A program made the translations under genes and the position numbers. A stretch of DNA of 64,000 nucleotides from Pholiota molesta (taxonomy: Eukaryota > Basidiomycota > Agaricomycetes > Agaricales > Strophariaceae), in NCBI GenBank assembly GCA_014925825.1, contig JACGCK010000122.1, positions 62,001 through 126,000 on the forward strand, in the 5' to 3' direction. Position 1 is the stretch's first letter, and each line of letters opens with the position of its first letter. The notes beneath the pieces are model-generated. The model was not told the DNA's origin. It ran no database searches and saw nothing but the letters and a program-made list of their open reading frames with translations. Positions 57,048-64,000 of the stretch are shown here, piece by piece.

Positions 57048-57808
57048 GTTTGAAAATGTTGAGAAATGACCAAGAAATGTTGAAGAAATGACACTTGGTA
57101 CTTTAATAATGCAGTAAGGCCGACAAGCGGCAAGGCCCGCTACCTCGGTCAGTATTCCATATCAGAGGCAATGATTTTCACTACATAGTGAAAAAGCAGT
57201 TTAGCTTTGATTCATAGGTGAGGTCTCGGGTCTGAGGGATGTGAATGAAACATATTTTTTTATATCAATACACAATATGAAGAATCAGACGAATCATCAG
57301 ATCATTTCTTGCCACTTGGTCTTGGGCAAGACTAAAGATTGGTACACTTCTCAATTTGAATATTTATCTGGAATAGAGAAAGTTTGGAATAATTATAGTA
57401 AGATATTTGTATAAGGATAACGGGAACTTGGAAGTGATGTACTACTCGGAGCCTGGTAGAAGAGGCAATGTCAGTCTAAGAGTAAACTTCGAAGATGAAA
57501 ATCTGAGCAACAACAACAAATGGAAGAAATTGTACCGTATAGGGCAGAAAAAAAAAATACCATTCAAAACGGCTCAAAAGCCGTCGATGCTCTTGCGTTG
57601 AGAAGTGAGGAGATGCAGAGACAGAGAGAGGACTTGAAAGGAACTTGAAAGGATGAGTGGCCCACCAAAGGCGGAGAGTGAATATAACGGACTATTTAGG
57701 GAAAAAGTTTCTATGCACAGCCACATTGAAATTCTCTGCGAGTTTTGGTTTTTAAAAGCACCCCAAAACCCACTACCTAAAGGTAGCGGGAATTCTTTTA
57801 CAGTTTCC

Positions 57809-58147
57809 GAAGACCGAGCGTGGCGGGTGCAGCCGCCAGCGAGGTCTGACAATAAAAGATTATAGCAATGATTACAATTTACAGGCTTCTCTTGGGCTTC
57901 TCCAAGGCTTCTCATCAATAAATCACATACAAGTGATAATAACCCGGGCCATTAATTATGAAAGGTCGACCTACGGTCTCCTCGACACCTTGCTGCATTT
58001 TTCTTGATATTCTCATAATACTTACAGTACAATTTTTACATTGTCATGCATGATTATTAACTATATTGCGAAGCCTAAAAATCTTAAATCAGAGGCCATT
58101 GTTGTTAGACCTCGCTAGCGGCCGCAGCCGCCTCGCTCGGTCTTGGG
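57809..58147. mobile_element. MITE-like element, ~340 bp, imperfect ~40-bp inverted repeats
   Basis: The left arm 57809-57850 (AAGACCGAGCG ... GCCGCCAGCGAGGTCTGAC) is matched in reverse by 58104-58147 (GTTAGACCTCGCTAGCGGCC ... CTCGCTCGGTCTTGGG). The interior is short and AT-rich with no gene. It sits inside the larger 56749-58661 element, implying nested insertion. Confidence 0.6.
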
Positions 58148-58865
58148 AAATTTTGTTCTATGAATGTCAATGGTCAAGGTGGCATTTCATTTTACATCCA
58201 GTATATTGATGACTTGTACTTCAAATTATTGGAAAATGTCGACAAATGCGCAACCCTCCTCAGGCTGTGAAAGCTTGGTGAAAGCAGCTCGCTGTTGGCT
58301 CGCTGCTCACTGCATGAAATGCAAAGCTTCTGTTTTAAATTTCGAAAGAAGTCAACAAACCACAATCTTTATTGTTTAATCTATCATAAGTATTCTAACA
58401 ACTTAAAAGAATGAAATGAGCCCTTGAGGTTTGGGAATCCATGTGGGAATCAATTGGGCATCGAATCGAGCTTGCACCAAGCAGATTGAGCGCCAAACTT
58501 GCACAAACATTAGCACAACTTTCATGAACATTAAGGATTCTTTCGACGGTTGGATGCTAGTGAAATGTTTGGTCGAGCATCAATAGAGGACGGGAACAAA
58601 CATCTATAAATACATGCTTAGTAATTTCGAATGTGGGGGACCATTGCTTTCAGCAAGGTGAAGTATAAGTAAGTTAAAGTATATGATAATAACCCGGGCC
58701 ATTAATTAAGTATAAGTAAGTTAAAGTATATCAAAAGAAAATAATTTGATGAACCTGTCCTAAACATAAGTCTGCATCGAGAACTTGGGTGAGAATTTGG
58801 ACGTTCGAATAATGTGATGCCATCAGCAAGGTGTTGAGGAGACCGAAGGTCGACCCTTTATCATT
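57957..58865. mobile_element. third inverted-repeat pair, ~38-bp arms, overlapping the 56749-58661 element
   Basis: The left arm 57957-57996 reads ATGAAAGGTCGACCTACGGT then CTCCTCGACACCTTGCTG. Its inverse occurs at about 58823-58865 with a few changes. The left arm lies inside the first element and the right arm lies outside it, so the two structures overlap and are not simply nested. Confidence 0.55.
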
Positions 58866-59634
58866 ATTCAAGCTTGTTTTCATTCAACCTGCAAGTACTA
58901 AATTTCGGTGATAGTCATCCGTCGTAAGCCTTGAAATTTCGATTGGGGAATCATAGAAACATAAAAGAATATACAGAAAGGGTGTTTAAATTTCTCCGAA
59001 AAGATGTAAGTATGCATATTTATTTCAAGTAAGGCTTTGGTTTATAAAGATTCCAAACATCTTGGAAAGATGAAATAACTCAATAGATATACTAGCTGGA
59101 AGACAAGCAAGAGATTGCAAGCTATGTGCACCAAACGTTGAGCGCTCAGCGCATCGTGCGAGTGCGCCGTGGTGCGCACGACTCATGACCATGAGGCGCA
59201 GGCGTGATACTTATATGATATCTGATCGTCTGTTCCAAATCCGGTTGTCAGGGACAGGAGGACCTCGCGGACAAGGCGTGTTCTGGTGTGTTCTGGCGCG
59301 TTGTGTTCCATGATGCGACAACGTTGAATGCGATGCAATTGGATGAAACGAATCCTTCAAATGTCAAATTTTATAACAGCGATGAGATAAGCAGCGAAGA
59401 GACCTGGAGAGATGGTAGACTCGAGGCTTCCATGAGGCGTCGCCCGGGTAGGTGTGGCTGGGTAATTGTATTTCAATTGAGCCTGTGAAACAAAAAAGCT
59501 CATCCCAAAGGGCGTTCCGATCTCCCTCAGCAGTGACCAGCGAGGTCTACCCCGCCCGAGGACTCTCCCGGCGATACATCCTATTCTTCGTCCCCACGTA
59601 CTACGACATCCGCCTTCACCACCTCCGCCGCGAC
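58662..59634. other. right flank of the repeat cluster up to the coiled-coil gene
   Basis: Contains a 23-bp duplication around a 24-bp copied segment (58661-58730, see findings) and the right arm of the third inverted repeat. The rest is AT-rich, with a mixed GC stretch before 59635. No gene is supported. Confidence 0.5.
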
Positions 59635-61179
59635 ATGAATAATACGACGACGCAGATAATCGATGCTGTCGCGATTGGCCGCACCTTCTCCGAACAGCTG
59701 GCCTATCTCTCGTGCAACCCGCCCAAGGCGGGTGCGCTCCTATACCTCCTCCCGCCTTGCCTGGTATTGATCGCCATCGATGTTGCTGCGCGATTATCGC
59801 AACGGCCGAAGCTGGTCCTCGAAAATATCGAGTCAAATGAACGAGACGAAGAAACCAAAAAGGTCATACGGCGAGTACAGGACGCACTCGCGAAGTTCCA
59901 AGCCCTAGAACGAAAATTATCGACCGAGACAGCGCGTTCCAATCATCTTGCTCGGATGCTCCAGAAGCAGCAGAATTTTTCCCGCCATCGCCAACGCTTA
60001 TCGGCCTACAAGTCAAGCGAGCTACAAAGCTCTCCCAAAGCTATCTCAGCTGGAATACCAAAGGCGAACGAAGGCGAAGAGATCAGAGACCCTTTCCAGG
60101 CGTTTTGCGAGCGCCTGTTACTCCAGAACAGGATATGGGCGCAGCAGCGCGAAATCCAGAAATTACGCAAAAGCCTAGATTTCGTGAAGGACAACAACCG
60201 CTCGACCGCATTCCAAGCTTTCTGCGATAGGTTATTGCTGTCGAACAGGATTTGGGACCAACAGAGAAAGGTTGATCTTTTGATGGGCGAAGCGGAGGGG
60301 CTCAAGCACTCTCGCGGACTAGCCGTCACGCGTGCAGCAGAGCGGATGGTGGACGACGTGCAGAAGGAGCGAATGATAGAGGAGTTCGTGAAGGATCTCA
60401 TCATGGAGGTGGAAGAATGCAGGCGCGCAGTTGTCTCACTACGCTCCGAGCACGAGCGCGAGATCCAAGAACTCGCGGAGGACTGGCGTCAGGAATGTCG
60501 CAGGTTGTCCAAGGAGGTCGAACGCTTGCATTTGGCACGCGATGCCCATCTTGTGGAACAAGATATCGCGAATGCGTACGAAAGCGAGCTGGTCGAACGT
60601 TTGTCTATCAGCGAGCGCAAGGCCATCACCTTCGACCAGCAGTCGTTTGAATTCCCAGCTTCCGCGGATACTTCGAGTCTGAATCACACCGATTATGAGG
60701 ACACCACGCTCTCAGAAACCGATTACGAACAGATGTCAAATACGTCGACATCTACATGTGTTGCATCCGGTGGCGATCGTTCGCCAAAGGGCTCATTCGA
60801 CGGGGCGTCACCGCTGTTAAAGAGGCGTTCGAACAAGGAAGTGCCAGTGCCACTCCCAGCTCTGAAACTACCACGATCGCGCCGTGAGTCGATGATCATT
60901 CTATCGCCCTCTGGTCAGGCCGATCGCAAATTGGAGGCAGGGCCGTATGCCGGATTCTCATTCAATCCTCTATTCTTCGGACGTTCAACGAGCTCGATGT
61001 CTGATGACTTGACCGAAACCGAGTCTACGACAAGCTCCAAGCGCATTAGGACGTTTTCTCTTCAATCGTCCGCGTCGTCCGTGTCGTGCTCATCACGAGG
61101 GTCCGGATCCTTCACGAGGAATTTGCAAAAGGCCACTGCGGGTCGAGAGCAGTCAAAACGTGCTCAATGGAGATTCTAG
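59635..61179 (+). CDS. coiled-coil protein with N-terminal membrane segment, single exon
   Basis: An uninterrupted 514-codon frame starts at the ATG at 59635. The same frame is open upstream to about 59452, but without an ATG. A hydrophobic segment at about residues 30-48 (KAGALLYLLPPCLVLIAIDV) suggests a membrane anchor. Residues about 60-330 are charged and heptad-like, predicting long coiled coils. Two near-identical pieces, FQAFCERLLLQNRIWAQQRE and FQAFCDRLLLSNRIWDQQRK, show an internal duplication. The C-terminal 180 residues are Ser/Thr-rich and probably phosphorylated or disordered. No named family is recognised. A single exon is unusual here, where all other complete genes have introns. 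Confidence 0.75.
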   Translation: MNNTTTQIIDAVAIGRTFSEQLAYLSCNPPKAGALLYLLPPCLVLIAIDVAARLSQRPKLVLENIESNERDEETKKVIRRVQDALAKFQALERKLSTETARSNHLARMLQKQQNFSRHRQRLSAYKSSELQSSPKAISAGIPKANEGEEIRDPFQAFCERLLLQNRIWAQQREIQKLRKSLDFVKDNNRSTAFQAFCDRLLLSNRIWDQQRKVDLLMGEAEGLKHSRGLAVTRAAERMVDDVQKERMIEEFVKDLIMEVEECRRAVVSLRSEHEREIQELAEDWRQECRRLSKEVERLHLARDAHLVEQDIANAYESELVERLSISERKAITFDQQSFEFPASADTSSLNHTDYEDTTLSETDYEQMSNTSTSTCVASGGDRSPKGSFDGASPLLKRRSNKEVPVPLPALKLPRSRRESMIILSPSGQADRKLEAGPYAGFSFNPLFFGRSTSSMSDDLTETESTTSSKRIRTFSLQSSASSVSCSSRGSGSFTRNLQKATAGREQSKRAQWRF

Positions 61180-64000
61180 AGGTTTCATTTCATTATATAC
61201 GGCACCAGTCTTGACCTGGATGGTTGAAGACTATTTATGCATACTATTTAACGGACAGACTATTTTATGACAGCATCGGAACACATACCTGTATATCACC
61301 ATACCATTATAGCTTTTTATGTATTATATGTACCATATGTACAATATGCACCTCCAAGGATTGATTGATCGACTTTCTGTGAGTTAGTTTTAACCATTTT
61401 GAAGCTACATTTCAGGTTGGATCTCGGGGCCCTTTCGAGCAACTTTCGAGCGACGGAATTTGAAGTTGCTTTGGAGTTGAACTGGAGTTGAAGAATGGAA
61501 GCCGACGCAGTTGATGAAGCCCTGAACGTCCCAGATCTCAAGAAACATGAGGCATTAGATCGCTTCAAGATATGTATGTGAGTAGCAAGAGCAGAAGAGG
61601 TGAGAAAAGGATTCAGACTTGTAAATGAGAATTTTAATGAGTCCAACCTTCAATGATTCACGTGATGGCGACGACGCATCAACAGCGTGGTGTGCATTGG
61701 CGCCAAATTGGCGCGTTGTTAGCGCGCTGTCCTTGCAGGCGAAGCGACATGACATTTTATGGTACAAATTCAACTGAACCTTGACTGAACCCAACAAGGA
61801 ATTATTTTCCCCGGCGTTCAAAGAATTTTCTATGTTTTTTGCAAGTTTTTTGCCATCTTTTCTCCAAGCAAATCTTGACCTAAAGTACTTGACTCAACGT
61901 CTTCGACCCCATGTATTACTACAGATGTTACCATTCAATTGGTATCGAATTGCCATTAAAACACCAAACTTGCCTGGTTGCTTGCTTTTGCTTTTTTCGC
62001 CATGTAGTACAAAAATATATTTTGGCCGCCCCCTTTGGAGCGCCGCAATCTGATAACCTCCGTGATTCATCATTTCGGTCATCGGCCGGGGTGGCATTAT
62101 TCATCGTATTGTATAGTGACCGTAAACCAGCGATACCTACGCGCGTTTACCAAGCAGCAATGATTACGCCTTCTAATACGCGTAAATTTTTTGATATATA
62201 TAATACGGATATGCACGGCCTTTCCGTGGCAGGCGTCACTTTTAAGAGGAATTACTAAACTGGGATCACGCATGGAATAGGCGCTCGTCGCACGAGCGGC
62301 GTGAATATTGTTAATGTGCTTACAGAGTAAAATAAGACATATCATTCTGTGAAAGTCAATCAGCAGTACGATATTCATGTAGTGCTCAATATAATAGTGC
62401 TCAATGCTCTCCTTAATGAATTTTGCGGCCCGTTTCTAGTAATATCTATGCACCACACCAACGCCACACCGAACATGGCAATTTATTATTCACACAACTC
62501 TAATAAACTGTAGTGCTTTATTTCTCTGTTATTCCTCTACATTAATAGATTTTACTTTTAATTCCTTTGATATGAGGCTGAAGAAATAAGTATAGTTGGT
62601 GGCATCGAGGCTAGTCAAAAAATGCTACGACGAGAATGTAGAGTATAAAAACGCACCAACGCCAGCTCCAGCCGATACCCTCCTATCTGTTTCGGCATCG
62701 ACAGCAGCACAATGTGTGTGCGTCTCAGCCCGAGCCCGGTGGGTAAAATTCCGCCAGGTACTCACAATTGAATGACTCATTAATGATGCCTGCTGATATA
62801 CAAGCAGGACTTGCATGTATACTTAAGGCAAGCTTGTACCCTCTTCTGAGACTGTGAGCTGGAGAAGAAACGTCAATCAATGGCCGTCTTGGAATCGACT
62901 CCCGAGCCGCGAGCGTGTGCAGCATGTGTGCCCTTGATCGCTCGAAGCCTGTGGGTTGCATTTAATTGTTCCTGGCGCCGAAAGGGCGTGCTTGGATTCG
63001 AAGACGTAGGCACTAACTTGGTCGAGGTCGATGTATTGGTGGTGTAGATTTTATGATCTTATCGATTATCATCGGTTCTAGATGCAAATAGTTTTCCTTT
63101 GGGCCTCGAGCCTGTGAATGGAGCCAATGCGGACGACTAATTAGATAACCCTATCTTTCATTAAGGTATTATATTGCTCGCCTTCCCGCCTTCCCATCAC
63201 AACCATACCCAGTGAGAGCTCTACTAACTTTAGTGAGAACCCGCGCTTTCTCAGCCACACGGTTTATTAAATGGCCGCATGTGGCTCTTTTTCGCCAGCC
63301 CGTTCCGTGAGCATTGAGTTGTTTGTGCGTTTAAATGTAACTTGGCCTTGTATTCTTGATTCCCTCACCTTGCTCTAGCACTTGGCAGTCGCTATGATGT
63401 TTTTCATAGCCATGACACGAACGGAAAAATGGCAGATGAATTGGTAACCTCATTATTACTTGGAATGGAAGTTCACTGCATCATACAGCGATAATCATCG
63501 ACTTTGCATTTGAGAGACAAACATGGGAGTCCTCTTGTAGGACTTTGCAATTGATTGGCCACCTTTCATCCGAGTGGAAGTCTAGAATCTGTCGAGAATC
63601 TCGATGTTCTCTTCAAAAATTTGGATCCAATCTTCTTTCGCCTGTCTCTGAGCAAGTTTTAGTGCTTCATTTTGAGCTTTACGGCAGACCGCGTATGTGT
63701 TGGCGTATACAGGGACCGAATGTTGCAAACCGCTTGAACGTCCTAAAGCCACCAAATTCTGACACTGTTATTGATCGAATACGGGCGCTTATGTTCAAGT
63801 TCCGCGTTTCAAACCCAGGCGCGGAGACGTCCAGAGAATATTAAAGACAAGCGCTTCAAATTCAAATTGGATGCTTGCGACCGACATGTTGGAGATGGTT
63901 TGGAGATGGTACTTACTTCAAGTTGATGACATCAGACTCGGACGCCGAATGTACGCAATAGACAGATGAAATGATGATGTCAAGGCCTCCGTGGCATCAT
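61180..64000. other. 2.8 kb AT-rich region, nothing recognised
   Basis: Only short frames, none with domains or a splice chain. No tRNA or array is visible. Confidence 0.5.

Larger units (their letters stand above)
56749..58661. mobile_element. non-autonomous DNA-transposon-like element with ~39-bp terminal inverted repeats
   Basis: The left end TCACCTTGCTGAAAGCAATG continues with GTCCCCCAC and, after two mismatched bases, TCGAAATT. The same sequence occurs inverted at 58623-58661. About 37 of 39 positions match. A possible 4-bp target duplication AGTA flanks it (56745-56748 and 58662-58665). The interior of about 1.9 kb has no transposase-like frame, so it would be a non-autonomous or decayed element. 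It contains an 81-bp tandem repeat and two further inverted-repeat structures. Confidence 0.75.

Noticed and set aside
56749..58661. Assigning the inverted-repeat element to a named superfamily (hAT, KDZ, Tc1)
   Set aside because: The ends and a doubtful 4-bp duplication are not diagnostic and there is no transposase to classify.
1..64000. tRNA and rRNA genes, CRISPR arrays
   Set aside because: No cloverleaf-like sequence with recognisable A and B boxes, no rRNA core words, and no regularly spaced short repeats with unique spacers. CRISPR is not expected in a fungal nuclear genome.

Overview
The window looks like nuclear DNA of a filamentous basidiomycete, most likely an Agaricomycete. Almost every recognisable gene is cut by short introns, mostly about 48-67 bp with GT-AG ends. 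The families are typical of that group: MpaB/DUF2236-like oxygenases, a DyP peroxidase, an HsbA-like cell-wall protein, a SigF-like NTF2-like protein, a MYND protein and small secreted cysteine-rich proteins. Gene models were built by hand from frame continuity, splice sites and remembered family conservation. No database search was run.

Layout. 0-5 kb: a partial AT-hook-like gene (-) is divergent from ATG22 (+), followed by a 12-exon MpaB-like oxygenase gene (-) carrying an apparent 1-nt frameshift. 5-9.9 kb: a gene-poor stretch with a degenerate CCCTAA (telomere-like) tract between inverted repeats. 9.9-13.4 kb: a large SFP1-like zinc-finger regulator (-), with a purine tract beyond its 3' end and a G-quadruplex motif upstream. 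13.4-19.7 kb: no gene recognised, but a three-copy tandem repeat of about 375 bp. 19.7-21.8 kb: an intact paralogue of the MpaB-like gene (+). 22.9-31.4 kb: SUMO, a phytanoyl-CoA dioxygenase family gene, a protein with four dsRBD-like repeats and TVP38, all on the minus strand. 34.3-38.1 kb: a DyP peroxidase, then TRM112 and the exosome subunit RRP45 sharing a 125-bp divergent promoter. 38.1-42 kb: a secreted FAH-family protein, a SigF-like NTF2-like protein and a knottin-like secreted peptide. 44.7-48.6 kb: a ten-exon gene of unknown function and an HsbA-like protein. 50.2-56.7 kb: a carboxylesterase with microexons, a MYND protein and the CAAX protease STE24. 56.7-58.9 kb: a cluster of inverted-repeat (transposon-like) elements whose edge lies about 100 bp from the STE24 start codon. 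59.6-61.2 kb: a coiled-coil protein. 61.2-64 kb: nothing recognised.

No single pathway links these genes. Housekeeping functions (autophagic vacuolar export, SUMO, exosome, TRM112, CAAX processing, Golgi membrane protein) are mixed with secreted or oxidative accessory genes, a common fungal arrangement. Two genes (MpaB-like copy 1 and TRM112) lack exactly one base in or beside a homopolymer. SFP1 has a similar unexplained frame change. This suggests assembly errors and should be settled before calling any of them pseudogenes.
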